IMG/VR virus record: IMGVR_UViG_3300009170_000029
Location: 1 to 25,114 of that record
Strand: one strand, 5' to 3'
Origin: a virus
Length of the DNA: 25,114 nucleotides
Within the stretch, counting starts at the first letter, position 1. Each line of letters begins with the position of its first letter. The notes beneath the pieces were generated by a model. It was not told where the DNA came from, did no database searches, and saw nothing but the letters and a program-made list of their open reading frames with translations. Made by a program: the position numbers and the translations under genes. Of this stretch, positions 5,002-11,983 are shown in pieces.

Positions 5002-6929
5002 TCCTTTATGTCGACTTCGAAACCCGTAGCCGCTGCGACTTGCGCGCTAAGGGCGTCTACAACTACGCGCAGGACGCCAGCACCGACGTGCTGTGTATGT
5101 CCTACGCGTTTGACGATGAGGACGTGCAGACATGGACGCCAGATCAACCTTTTCCTGGACGTATCTTGGCGCATGAGGGCCAGATACGCGCGCACAACGC
5201 CGCTTTCGAGCGGCTTATCTTTTGGTACGTCCTTCAGATCAACTTTCACCCGGAGCAGTTCTATTGCACCGCTGCACAGGCACGCGCTAATTGCTTGCCC
5301 GGCTCGCTTGAGGACGTGGGACGCGCGCTGTCCAGCGTGATGCGTAAGGATCACCGAGGCAGCCAACTGATTCGGCTGCTATCCGTACCCCAGGCCGACG
5401 GATCGTTCCGCCAGGACGCTAAATTGATGGCCGAAATGATCGCCTATTGCGAGCAGGACGTGCTCGCCATGCGTGCCGTCTCCAAAGGTATGCGTGACCT
5501 GAGCGCCGACGAACTTAGTGACTACCAGACCAACGAGCGCATCAACGACCGGGGCGTGTTGGTAGACGTTCCGCTGTGCTTGGCCGCTGTGCGGTATTCC
5601 GAAGCCGAAGTGGAAGAGATCCAGGCGAAGGTAGTCGAAGCGACAGACGGCGAGATCCGCAGTGTGCGCTCACCTAAGATGCGTGAATGGGTACTAGCGC
5701 GGGTAGGCGAGCAGGCGAAGAAGCTCATGTGGACGGGCGAGAAGTATTCAATCGACAAGACCGTCCGGGCGAATTTGCTGACGATTGATAACGTCGAGGA
5801 GGTGCCGCCGCATGTCCAAGAAGTCATTCAGTGTGCAGATGATCTGTGGGCGTCGTCGGTTGCTAAGTTCAGCCGCCTTGCTGCGCTGGCAGATGATGAA
5901 GATCACCGAGTCCGGGGAGCCTTCGTTTTTGCTGGCGGATCAGCGACTGGCCGAGCTAGTAGCTACGGCGCGCAGGTGCATAACTTCACCCGAAAATGCG
6001 CCGCAGAACCTGACGCCGTTCGAGCAAGAATGGTTTCAGGCGGTTCAGTGGTGCCTGAGTTTGGAAAACGGGTTACAGACGTCTTAAAGGCCATGCTGCG
6101 CCCGGCGATCATTCCCGCTAAGGGGAAGGTGTTGGTCGTGGCGGATTGGGCGGGTATCGAGGCGCGGGTGAATCCGTGGGCGTCCAACTGTCGCGCAGGT
6201 ACTGCCAAGCTGGAACTGTTCGAGCGTGGCGAGGACGTTTATAAGGTGAATGCTTCCGCGACGTTCCACGTGCCATATGAGCAGATCGACAAAGAGCAGC
6301 GCCAGATCGGGAAGGTGCAGGAACTCGCCTGTGGATTCGCTGGCGGCGTGGGCGCATTCGCTGCGATGGGCCGCGTCTATGGCGTGCATCTGCCCGAGTC
6401 GGACGCTCGGCGCATGGTCGATGGTTGGCGACGGGCGAATCCGTGGGCTGTACCGTACTGGCAAGATCTGGAAGAAGCCTATACGCGAGCGATGCGAAAC
6501 AAGGGCCACGAGTTCCACGCAGGGCGTGTCGTTTATTTGTTTGACGGACTGCACCTTTGGTATGCACTGCCCTCTGGCCGTGTGTTGTGCTATCCCTTTG
6601 CGCGGAATGAAGCCGAAGGCGTGACCTATGCAAAAGCCGCATGGAAGCCTACGGCAGACGCAAAAGAATGGCCGCGTGCGCGTTTGTGGAAGGGACTGGC
6701 GTGCGAGAATATCACGCAGGCAATTGCGAATGATCTGCTGCGCTATTCGCTCCGACAGGTCGACGCGGTGTTGCATGTGCATGACGAAATTGTTTTAGAA
6801 GTAGATGCAACGGCGGCTGATTCCGCGATGGAACGGCTCGCCGAGATTATGAAAACGCCGCCTGTATGGGCGAAAGAGTTGCCTTTGGATGTAGAAGTAC
6901 ATTCAATGACGCGCTACGGGAAAGGTTGA
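4998..6929 (+). CDS. Family A DNA polymerase with 3'-5' exonuclease, 643 aa
   Basis: Replicative polymerase of the phage Pol I family. Exonuclease domain: Exo I YVDFET (D6, E8); Exo II HNAAFE (N67-F70); Exo III Y150-C-E-Q-D154. Polymerase domain: motif A VVADWAGIEAR with D383 and E388; motif B R435-x3-K439 followed by LACGFAGG, a phage variant of the O-helix; motif C HVHDE at 593-597 with D596. All catalytic acidic residues are present. No 5' nuclease domain, typical of phage versions. The frame could open at 4926, but ATG 4998 overlaps the membrane-peptide stop as ATGA and puts the Exo I motif at the N-terminus as usual. No intein or intron is visible. Confidence 0.96.
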   Translation: MILYVDFETRSRCDLRAKGVYNYAQDASTDVLCMSYAFDDEDVQTWTPDQPFPGRILAHEGQIRAHNAAFERLIFWYVLQINFHPEQFYCTAAQARANCLPGSLEDVGRALSSVMRKDHRGSQLIRLLSVPQADGSFRQDAKLMAEMIAYCEQDVLAMRAVSKGMRDLSADELSDYQTNERINDRGVLVDVPLCLAAVRYSEAEVEEIQAKVVEATDGEIRSVRSPKMREWVLARVGEQAKKLMWTGEKYSIDKTVRANLLTIDNVEEVPPHVQEVIQCADDLWASSVAKFSRLAALADDEDHRVRGAFVFAGGSATGRASSYGAQVHNFTRKCAAEPDAVRARMVSGGSVVPEFGKRVTDVLKAMLRPAIIPAKGKVLVVADWAGIEARVNPWASNCRAGTAKLELFERGEDVYKVNASATFHVPYEQIDKEQRQIGKVQELACGFAGGVGAFAAMGRVYGVHLPESDARRMVDGWRRANPWAVPYWQDLEEAYTRAMRNKGHEFHAGRVVYLFDGLHLWYALPSGRVLCYPFARNEAEGVTYAKAAWKPTADAKEWPRARLWKGLACENITQAIANDLLRYSLRQVDAVLHVHDEIVLEVDATAADSAMERLAEIMKTPPVWAKELPLDVEVHSMTRYGKG

Positions 6930-6931
6930 AC

Positions 6932-7315
6932 ATGGAAATTTGGACTTCAATTCCCGGCTATGAGGGTTTTTACGAAGTAAGTAATTTTGGAAATGTTCGG
7001 TCGCTTACGCGGTCTGTGCCTTATGGCCGTCACCAAGGCATGACGTATAAGGGCAAAGACATTAAACAGTTTGTTTCCAATACTTATTTAAGCGTCAAAC
7101 TTTCGCGTGCCGGTGTCACAAAAACAACTTACACGCATGAATTAGTGTTGTTAGCGTTTGAAGGATATCGTCCGTCGATGGATGAGCGTTGTGAAATTCG
7201 ACATTTGGATGGCAACAAATTCAACAACGCTCTAAGTAATCTTAAATACGGAACGATTAGCGAAAATGCCGCAGACAGAAAGTTACACAATAAGGGGTTG
7301 ATTGCAGTTAAATAA
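6932..7315 (+). CDS. NUMOD4/HNH homing endonuclease, 127 aa
   Basis: Free-standing homing endonuclease. The N-terminal NUMOD4 motif (MEIWTSIPGYEGFYEVSNFG) is followed by a DNA-contact stretch and an HNH nuclease core: THELVLLAFEGY, then CEIRHLDGNKFNN, with conserved H, D and N residues, and LSNLKYGTISEN. It begins 2 nt after the polymerase stop, between polymerase and primase, with little SD. It is visibly more AT-rich than its neighbours, which is usual for mobile HNH genes. It probably cuts a homologous site in phages lacking it (family knowledge). No intron or split gene is associated. Confidence 0.9.
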   Translation: MEIWTSIPGYEGFYEVSNFGNVRSLTRSVPYGRHQGMTYKGKDIKQFVSNTYLSVKLSRAGVTKTTYTHELVLLAFEGYRPSMDERCEIRHLDGNKFNNALSNLKYGTISENAADRKLHNKGLIAVK

Positions 7316-7318
7316 AAA

Positions 7319-7343
7319 TCCCCCTAGTAGTGAGCTAGGGGGA
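7319..7343 (-). terminator. Hairpin with T-tract only for leftward transcription
   Basis: TCCCCCTAG (7319-7327) pairs perfectly with CTAGGGGGA (7335-7343) around a 7-nt loop. Read leftward the hairpin is followed by TTTTTATTT, the form of an intrinsic terminator. Read rightward it is followed by ACGAATTT with no T-run. Genes on both sides run rightward, so it may stop antisense RNA or mark the edge of the HNH insertion. Confidence 0.5.
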
Positions 7344-7367
7344 CGAATTTCCTTGGGAGGAAATGAA

Positions 7368-9659
7368 ATGCAATTTCTTGATTTTATCACGTCTCTGGCG
7401 GGTGAAGGTGAAACCGCTTTGATTGTCAAGCAGAAGCCAAATAAAAACGGTGAAAAACACGCCGATGGCGCAGTGAAATGCAGTTGGCCCGCTTACTTGC
7501 CTTCCGCATGGAAGCCGGGACACGCTTGGTACGGCAACACCGGGGCGTTTGTCGTGTCTCGTTTTAAGGATGGCAAACCGTCTGCGTCTGCGGCTAACGC
7601 TGATTTCGTGATCGTTATGGTGCTGGATGATGTAGGCACGAAATCCGAAGTACCGCCGCTAGAACCGACTTGGAAGATGGAAACTTCACCGGGTAACTTC
7701 CAGTGGGGTTACGTGTTCAGCGAACAACCAACAGCGGGCGAGTTCAGCGCCGCGATCAAGGCAATTGCTGATGCCGGATACACCGACAAGGGCGCAATCA
7801 ATCCTGTGCGCAACTTCCGCCTGCCCGGGTCAATCAATCTCAAGCCGGGGCGGGAAGGGTTTGAGTCCAAACTAGTAGAGTTTGCGCCCGAGCGTGAATA
7901 CACCCTTGAGCAGATCTGCGAAGCCCTTCAGGTGGTGCCCGCCGAGGCTGACACCGCCCGCGTGCGCCGTGTGGCGCTTGAGGATGATGGCAAAGACGTG
8001 GTGCTGGCGTGGGTACGTGCGCAGGGGCAGTTGATTTCCGAACGTAACCCTGAAGGTTGGTCGGGCGTGGTCTGTCCGAATGCCGCCGAACATACAGACG
8101 GCAACCCCGAAGGCCGTTACCATGCGGTTAATCGCGCTTACGTGTGCCTGCACGCGCATTGCTGCGATTGGGACAGTACTCGGTATCTCGCGTGGGTGGC
8201 CGCCGAAGGTGGCCCTACTTGCGCGCCGGGCTTGCGCGAGGAGCTGCTTGCCCAGGTGATGGGCGACATGCGCGCCAAGATCGCCCCGACCGAAGCATAT
8301 CCAGACGCCGCCGCCGCAGTGGTGGCCGAAGTGGATCGCAAAGAACTGGGGCGGATCGATAAGGCGGGCTGGTATGACCGTTTCGCGTACGTGATGACCG
8401 AGGATGCCTACTTTGACCTGATCGAGCGCCGAGTGTTAACGCGTCGTGCCTTTGACGCCCTTTATCGTCACGTGTCCTGTAAGAGCATTCACACAGGCGG
8501 CAAAATCGAGGCCAGTGGCTGTTACGACCAGAACCGCCAGGCGATGGGTGCGCGGGTGTTGGATGGTCTGACCTACGCCGCCGGCGAGTCGATCCTGGTG
8601 GCACGTGAGGGTCGGGTGTATGGTAACCGTTGGCAAGATGCCCGCCCCGGTACGGCTGTTGCCGACGTCTCCCCGTGGCTCGCGCACCTGCACCGCATGG
8701 TCCCCGAGGATTATGAGCGCGAACACCTGCTCAACGTGCTGGCGCATAAGGTGCAACACGCCAACATCAAGATCAACCACGCAGTGCTGTTCGGCGGCAA
8801 TCCCGGTTCGGGGAAGGATACGCTTTTCGCGCCGTTCTTTCGTGCCATTGGCGGTTCCGCCCTGCACAATTGTTCGCTGGTACGCACCGAGGAAATCGCC
8901 TCCCAATGGGGTTATGCGCTCGAATGCGAAGTAATGCAGATATCGGAGTTGCGCCAAGCGGAAGCGAAAGACAGACGCGCGTTGGAAAACCAGCTTAAGC
9001 CTATCATCGCTGCCCCGCCCGAGTATCTAACTATCCAGCGCAAAGGCTTGCCCCCATACGACGCGGTTAATCGCGTGTTCGTGGTCGCGTTTTCTAATGA
9101 GCGTGCTGCCATCACGATACCTAGTGACGATCGCCGGTGGTTTTGTTTGTGGTCGGACGCGGGGCGTCTTGCTGAGCGTGAGGCTAGTGCGCTGTGGTCG
9201 TGGTATCAGTCAGGTGGGTTTGAGGCCGTGGCGGGCTTCCTGGCCGCCCGTGACGTGAGTAAGTGGAACCCTGCCGCGCCCCCACCTATGACCGAGGCGA
9301 AAGCGATCATGGTGCAGACTGGCAGATCGGGTGTTGAGTCGCATTTGGTGGAATTGATGGAACGGCGCTTAGGTGAGTTTGCGAAGGGCGTGGTGGGTGC
9401 GCCGTGGCACGCGCTGGCGGATAGGTTATCAGGTAGCGTTGCCAGCGGGGTGAGGGTGCATCAAGCAGCTATATTCGCAGCTTTAAAAGATGCGGGTTGG
9501 GTCGATATGGGGCGCCTTACATCAACCGAATTCAAGACGAAGAAACACGTTTTCGCTGCGCCTGAGATGCTTGCTTTGCATAGCAAGTCAGACTTGCGGC
9601 GCATGGTGGAGGACGCGCCTCCGGGTGTAGTGGGCGGGGCGCTTAGGCAGGTGAAGTAG
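7368..9659 (+). CDS. Primase-helicase (AEP/RepB-like primase plus SF3-type helicase), 763 aa
   Basis: Two-domain replication protein. The N-terminal half has the archaeo-eukaryotic-primase-like pattern seen in phage RepB-like primases: VIVMVLDDVGTK with D87-D88, METSPGNFQWGY, and VRNFRLPGSINLKPG at about 147-161. A Cys/His group (CPNAAEH, CLHAHCCDW) may bind zinc. The C-terminal half has Walker A GGNPGSGKD (476-484), a QISEL segment, and an SDDRRWF stretch typical of the DUF5906/SF3 helicase family. It would unwind DNA and prime synthesis for the polymerase upstream. The frame opens at 7302, but ATG 7368 with GGGAGG 7 nt upstream is the likely start. Last gene of the rightward replication operon. 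Confidence 0.9.
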   Translation: MQFLDFITSLAGEGETALIVKQKPNKNGEKHADGAVKCSWPAYLPSAWKPGHAWYGNTGAFVVSRFKDGKPSASAANADFVIVMVLDDVGTKSEVPPLEPTWKMETSPGNFQWGYVFSEQPTAGEFSAAIKAIADAGYTDKGAINPVRNFRLPGSINLKPGREGFESKLVEFAPEREYTLEQICEALQVVPAEADTARVRRVALEDDGKDVVLAWVRAQGQLISERNPEGWSGVVCPNAAEHTDGNPEGRYHAVNRAYVCLHAHCCDWDSTRYLAWVAAEGGPTCAPGLREELLAQVMGDMRAKIAPTEAYPDAAAAVVAEVDRKELGRIDKAGWYDRFAYVMTEDAYFDLIERRVLTRRAFDALYRHVSCKSIHTGGKIEASGCYDQNRQAMGARVLDGLTYAAGESILVAREGRVYGNRWQDARPGTAVADVSPWLAHLHRMVPEDYEREHLLNVLAHKVQHANIKINHAVLFGGNPGSGKDTLFAPFFRAIGGSALHNCSLVRTEEIASQWGYALECEVMQISELRQAEAKDRRALENQLKPIIAAPPEYLTIQRKGLPPYDAVNRVFVVAFSNERAAITIPSDDRRWFCLWSDAGRLAEREASALWSWYQSGGFEAVAGFLAARDVSKWNPAAPPPMTEAKAIMVQTGRSGVESHLVELMERRLGEFAKGVVGAPWHALADRLSGSVASGVRVHQAAIFAALKDAGWVDMGRLTSTEFKTKKHVFAAPEMLALHSKSDLRRMVEDAPPGVVGGALRQVK

Positions 9660-9668
9660 AGCAATAAC

Positions 9669-9695
9669 AAACGGCCCCAATTAGGGGCCGTTTTT
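9669..9695 (+). terminator. Intrinsic terminator after the replication operon
   Basis: AAACGGCCCC (9669-9678), loop AATTA, GGGGCCGTTT (9684-9693), followed by a T-run to 9695. A perfect 10-bp stem. Leftward the T-tract is weaker (GTTTGTTATT), so it may work in both directions between converging operons. Confidence 0.9.
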
Positions 9696-9763
9696 CATAT
9701 GTCGAGAAGATAAACGATAAGCGCAGCCACTATGACGGCGAGTAGCACTGTAACGCCTCCCAT
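9695..9763 (-). CDS. Membrane micropeptide, 17-22 aa
   Basis: Tiny frame: MGGVTVLLAVIVAALIVYLL then DI, a single transmembrane segment and almost nothing else. ATG 9763 gives 22 aa. GTG 9748 gives 17 aa and has an excellent GGGAGG SD exactly 7 nt upstream, so that start may be the one used. It overlaps the end of the 79-aa gene in another frame, and its stop touches the terminator T-run. Most persuasive are the SD and the hydrophobicity. Length alone makes it uncertain. Confidence 0.45.
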   Translation of the reverse strand: MGGVTVLLAVIVAALIVYLLDI

Positions 9764-9969
9764 TCAATGTCGTCGATCATTGATTGCGTGAGCAGCGGCA
9801 AGATGTCCGTATCCTGAACCTTAGCCTCTAGCAGTTCCATAGTGGCCGGGTAGTCCGGCTCTAAGGGTAACCCACCCATACCGCGCTCGCGTGCGCCTGT
9901 AACGGCTGGTGAGTACTCCAGCAGGCAATCCAACAGGATTCCGTCATATTCGTAGGTGTGGCGAATCAC
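9730..9969 (-). CDS. Hypothetical acidic protein, 79 aa, GTG start
   Basis: Unrecognised small acidic protein (MIRHTYEYDGILLDCLLEYS, later PATMELLEAKVQDTDILPLL). Soluble and probably mostly helical. GTG 9969 overlaps the stop of the upstream gene as GTGA, so it is likely translated by coupling. It is near the end of the leftward small-gene cassette. No function can be assigned. Confidence 0.65.
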   Translation of the reverse strand: MIRHTYEYDGILLDCLLEYSPAVTGARERGMGGLPLEPDYPATMELLEAKVQDTDILPLLTQSMIDDIEWEALQCYSPS

Positions 9970-10220
9970 TTTGCGCCTCCTGTAGCCTTAGCGATTGCAG
10001 CGCGGGCTTGCCGTACCACCACAAGCGCCTCGGGGTAGCAAGTAACGCCCGCATCTTTCATCGCCTGAGCATACGCGTCGGTCATTTTTACCAATTCCGC
10101 CAACAACTCGGGCGCGGCTTCAAGCAGGGCGGCGGCTTGTTTGCATTCTTCTTGCGTAAATGCGCCGCCGCCGATAAATGCGCCGTCATTCCGGGCCGCG
10201 TGTTTAAGGTTATCAATCAT
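9966..10220 (-). CDS. Small phage protein, Ala-rich helical, 84 aa
   Basis: Contains the motif LLEAAPELLAELVKMTDAYA and an Ala/Arg-rich end (VVVRQARAAIAKATGG), a pattern I recall from many small phage proteins of unknown function. The predicted structure is two helices with a linker carrying a Tyr-Pro. ATG 10220 has GGGGAG 8 nt upstream and overlaps the stop of the 36-aa gene as ATGA. Function unknown. Confidence 0.7.
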   Translation of the reverse strand: MIDNLKHAARNDGAFIGGGAFTQEECKQAAALLEAAPELLAELVKMTDAYAQAMKDAGVTCYPEALVVVRQARAAIAKATGGAK

Positions 10221-10327
10221 TTAAAAAACTCCCCTGTGTTAAGTAGATGATATGGCCCGATCGTGCCCACAACGTAAGCGGCGCCGGTAAGCGTGAGGTG
10301 GTGAGCGTGAGCGCGAGTTATTTGCAT
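10217..10327 (-). CDS. Possible small protein, 36 aa
   Basis: Short frame starting MQITRAHAHHLTLTGAAYVV and ending LLNTGEFFK. His-rich start and a weakly hydrophobic middle, not clearly a membrane segment. ATG 10327 overlaps the end of the upstream gene by 10 nt, and its stop overlaps ATG 10220 as ATGA. A moderate SD (GGGG, 9 nt away) is present. Without it there would be a 97-nt gap in an otherwise gapless gene chain, which supports it. No family recognised. Confidence 0.45.
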   Translation of the reverse strand: MQITRAHAHHLTLTGAAYVVGTIGPYHLLNTGEFFK

Positions 10328-10455
10328 GACCAGTGCCCCATAGCTGTTAGGCGGTACTTGCCCCGCCAGTAAATAACGCGGCCGGCTCTCAGGTGCGCCG
10401 CGATGGTTGCGCGTGTGGCGTACCAGACTGCGCCTTCCTCAAGTGCGTGCAGCAT
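10318..10455 (-). CDS. Small basic protein, 45 aa
   Basis: Begins MLHALEEGAVWYATRATIAA and ends in a basic beta-like stretch (GRVIYWRGKYRLTAMGHWSC). The frame is open further to ATG 10536, but the added N-terminus is an artefact-like Arg/Leu repeat overlapping the membrane peptide. ATG 10455 has a GGGGG SD 7-10 nt upstream and is preferred; ATG 10491 is a second choice. Function unknown. Confidence 0.55.
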   Translation of the reverse strand: MLHALEEGAVWYATRATIAAHLRAGRVIYWRGKYRLTAMGHWSCK

Positions 10456-10466
10456 ATCTGCGCCCC

Positions 10467-10565
10467 CTAGATGAATTGAACGGCTAACCATGCCATGAGC
10501 ACGGCCCATGCGAAGGCGAAGGCGTAATCGCGCCATGTGGTGCGTTGTTCGCGTTCAATTTTCAT
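10467..10565 (-). CDS. Membrane micropeptide, 32 aa
   Basis: Charged head MKIERE-QRTTWRD followed by a single hydrophobic segment YAFAFAWAVLMAWLAVQFI that reaches the C-terminus. The positive/negative head followed by a membrane span suggests an inner-membrane peptide. ATG 10565 overlaps the stop of the upstream gene as ATGA, typical of coupled phage genes. No homology can be claimed at this length. Confidence 0.6.
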   Translation of the reverse strand: MKIEREQRTTWRDYAFAFAWAVLMAWLAVQFI

Positions 10566-10789
10566 TTGTGTAAGCTCACGGATAGGATTTTGTATCCCTC
10601 GCGGGTGAGGTTATCAATCTCAACCTGCCCCCGCCATGCTTCGCATTCGGTAGAACCTGAAGCGTTATCCACTTCCCAGCGGATGCTGATAAGGTCAGAG
10701 GGTGAGCGAATGATCCCGCCAACGTGCAGCATGCCATTCACGGGGGCGATCTTGGTGACGTCGCTACCTTCAATCGGTACTTGTTTCAT
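10562..10789 (-). CDS. Hypothetical protein, 75 aa
   Basis: Begins MKQVPIEGSDVTKIAPVNGM and is beta-strand-rich throughout (GGIIRSPSDLISIRWEVD, REGYKILSVSLHK). The frame could start at TTG 10795, which overlaps the upstream stop. ATG 10789 has AGGGG 7-8 nt upstream and is preferred. It contains one Cys and a WRG motif but no recognised domain. Lies between the 82-aa gene and a membrane micropeptide in the leftward cassette. Confidence 0.65.
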   Translation of the reverse strand: MKQVPIEGSDVTKIAPVNGMLHVGGIIRSPSDLISIRWEVDNASGSTECEAWRGQVEIDNLTREGYKILSVSLHK

Positions 10790-10791
10790 GG

Positions 10792-11040
10792 TCAACCCCT
10801 GCTCAGTGCGTTGTCGAAAACAAAAACGTATGAGTGATCGGGCAACTGCCCACCCAAAAGAGCGTCGTGATCCGACCAGCCTAACTTCGCCGCCAGCGCT
10901 TCCGCTGCCTTACGGTGGCAGGCCTGCCCGCTTAGTTCGTGCGGGTAATCGATAGTTAGCGAGCCAGCCGCACAAGTCGCCTTGATGCGCGAGCCTTTGG
11001 TGTTGGTGGGGCCAAAGTACTTCGTTTGAATTGCTTGCAT
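10792..11040 (-). CDS. Conserved small phage protein, 82 aa
   Basis: The N-terminus MQAIQTKYFGPTNTKGSRIK is characteristic: the YFGPTNTKGSRIKA motif recurs in unannotated proteins of many proteobacterial phages (recollection). A Gly/Asp segment and a hydrophobic C-terminal strand (HSYVFVFDNALS) follow. SD AGGAG lies 10 nt before ATG 11040. Probably an early protein, judging from its place near the promoter end of the cassette. Biochemical role unknown. Confidence 0.75.
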   Translation of the reverse strand: MQAIQTKYFGPTNTKGSRIKATCAAGSLTIDYPHELSGQACHRKAAEALAAKLGWSDHDALLGGQLPDHSYVFVFDNALSRG

Positions 11041-11074
11041 GATTTAACGCTCCTGTGGTCTGGGGGGATAAGCG

Positions 11075-11090
11075 CGCGCCTTTCGGCGCG
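11075..11090 (-). other. GNRA-loop hairpin in leftward leader
   Basis: Read leftward: CGCGCC GAAA GGCGCG, a perfect 6-bp G+C stem with a GAAA tetraloop, between the first micropeptide and the 82-aa gene. No T-run follows, so it may affect mRNA stability or attenuation rather than terminate. Confidence 0.5.
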
Positions 11091-11099
11091 GGGTGTTGA

Positions 11100-11198
11100 T
11101 TAGAAGTAGAGGAAAGCCATCACAACAACAGAAACACCGGCGAAGGCGACGGAAGCAACAACAGCTGAAATCGCGATCTGTTCAAGTTTGTTAGTCAT
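11100..11198 (-). CDS. Membrane micropeptide, 32 aa
   Basis: Sequence starts MTNKLEQIAISAVVASVAFA and continues GVSVVVMAFLYF: a short polar head, then about 24 hydrophobic residues to the C-terminus, so one transmembrane helix. ATG 11198 has only a weak upstream ACGAG as SD. It is the first gene after the leftward promoter (11232-11260) and would be the most strongly transcribed of the cassette. Similar in size and layout to the peptide at 10467-10565 but not obviously related in sequence. Confidence 0.55.
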   Translation of the reverse strand: MTNKLEQIAISAVVASVAFAGVSVVVMAFLYF

Positions 11199-11231
11199 TT
11201 TGTTTTTCTCGTTTCGTTAGTTGATGTAGCT

Positions 11232-11260
11232 AGTGTAAGACCTTTCCGTACATCATGCAA
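11232..11260 (-). promoter_or_regulatory. Leftward sigma70-like promoter of the small-gene cassette
   Basis: Read leftward: -35 TTGCAT (11260-11255), a 17-bp spacer, -10 TACACT (11237-11232). RNA would start near 11225, about 27 nt before the first micropeptide. It lies at the edge of the repeat region; the nearest CACAT motif is about 37 bp upstream of it. Confidence 0.6.
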
Positions 11261-11474
11261 GGGATATTTGAACAAATTCTTCTCATAGTGCTCATTTGAC
11301 ACATCAAAAGAGGTGGCAAATATTGCACATGTGGGGGATGTGTCGTGATGAGTTGCGCATGAGTCGCGATTTTGGGGGTGACGGCACATGGCTAAGTATC
11401 TGAAATTTAACGGTTTCTGGCCCTTATGTGTCAAATGTGTTCTTTTAGTTAGTTAGTCAGAAAAATAATAGAAG

Positions 11475-11494
11475 TACTGTATATATATACAGTA
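11475..11494. promoter_or_regulatory. Perfect LexA (SOS) box
   Basis: The 20-bp palindrome TACTG(TA)5CAGTA is identical to the published E. coli LexA consensus and keeps the CTGT-N8-ACAG core used in beta- and gammaproteobacteria. Immediately to the right is an extended -10-like TGTTATATA (11499-11507). To the left, on the other strand, is TATTAT. LexA bound here would cover either promoter. Confidence 0.75.
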
Positions 11495-11498
11495 GTAG

Positions 11499-11507
11499 TG
11501 TTATATA
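11499..11507 (+). promoter_or_regulatory. Possible extended -10 promoter beside the LexA box
   Basis: TG-T-TATATA begins 5 bp after the palindrome, with no clear -35 because that position is inside the box. A transcript would start near 11514 and run rightward through a region without genes towards terminase. Confidence 0.35.
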
Positions 11508-11937
11508 GCTGGACCGACGACGAAAAGTGACACATTTGACACATCGGGGCGTATTTGGCCGCGTAATCAATTAGTTACGATGTGCCGAACGGTGACACAT
11601 GAGTGACGTATGCAATGACACATCGCCCGCGCACCCACCAACCCCCGCGCATTTAGCCCTCCCCATGTGCCTTATGTGTCTTTTGTTTGCATGGCACATA
11701 TGACACATAGACCTTGCGCCCTAGCGCGACTGCAAACCGACCGCGCAAACGGCACATTGGCACATGTGCATTCTCAGTCATGCAAACAAATGGCACATCT
11801 TGCACATCAGCCGTTAGCCGCCAGCCGCCAGCGCACGCCGTCAGCTCGATGCAGTTTGCAGGCTGCGCAATTGTGCATTGTGCAAACAGGCCCCCGGGTA
11901 GGGCCGGCGCAGGTCGTGGTCAGTTATGGGAGGGGCC

Positions 11938-11969
11938 ACAAAAATTTTGATGTTAGATTGAAAACCGTA
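11938..11969 (+). repeat. 32-bp AT-rich repeat, copy 1
   Basis: ACAAAAATTTTGATGTTA followed by GATTGAAAACCGTA. Matches copy 2 (11984-12015) at 29 of 32 positions; start-to-start distance 46 bp. It contains an A5T4 tract and a -35-like TTGAAA (11958-11963) that pairs with TACACA (11981-11986) at 17-bp spacing. Confidence 0.75.
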
Positions 11970-11983
11970 AAACTTACTGTTAC

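Larger units (their letters stand above)
11297..11807. repeat. Array of about 20 CACAT-core motifs, often 9-bp-spaced doublets
   Basis: Forward copies (core [T/G]GxCACAT) at 11297, 11323, 11383, 11528, 11537, 11593, 11616, 11693, 11701, 11751, 11759, 11792 and 11801. Reverse copies (ATGTGxC and close variants) at 11338, 11426, 11435, 11580, 11665 and 11674, with overlapping palindromic CACATGTG at 11326 and 11761. Five doublets have their cores exactly 9 bp apart (11426/11435, 11528/11537, 11665/11674, 11693/11702, 11792/11801) and one 8 bp. GCAAAC stands next to several GGCACAT doublets. The pattern suggests cooperative binding by one protein. Confidence 0.8.

Noticed and set aside
4998-6929. 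Intein or intron in the polymerase associated with the HNH gene
   Set aside because: All polymerase motifs are continuous in one frame and the HNH gene lies wholly after the stop.
11195-11434. Leftward open frame of 79 codons upstream of the first micropeptide
   Set aside because: It covers the predicted promoter and CACAT motifs, has no SD and an unlikely composition; it overlaps the micropeptide start in another frame.
11297-11807. CRISPR array
   Set aside because: Repeats are only 7-9 bp, in both orientations and irregularly spaced, with no cas genes.
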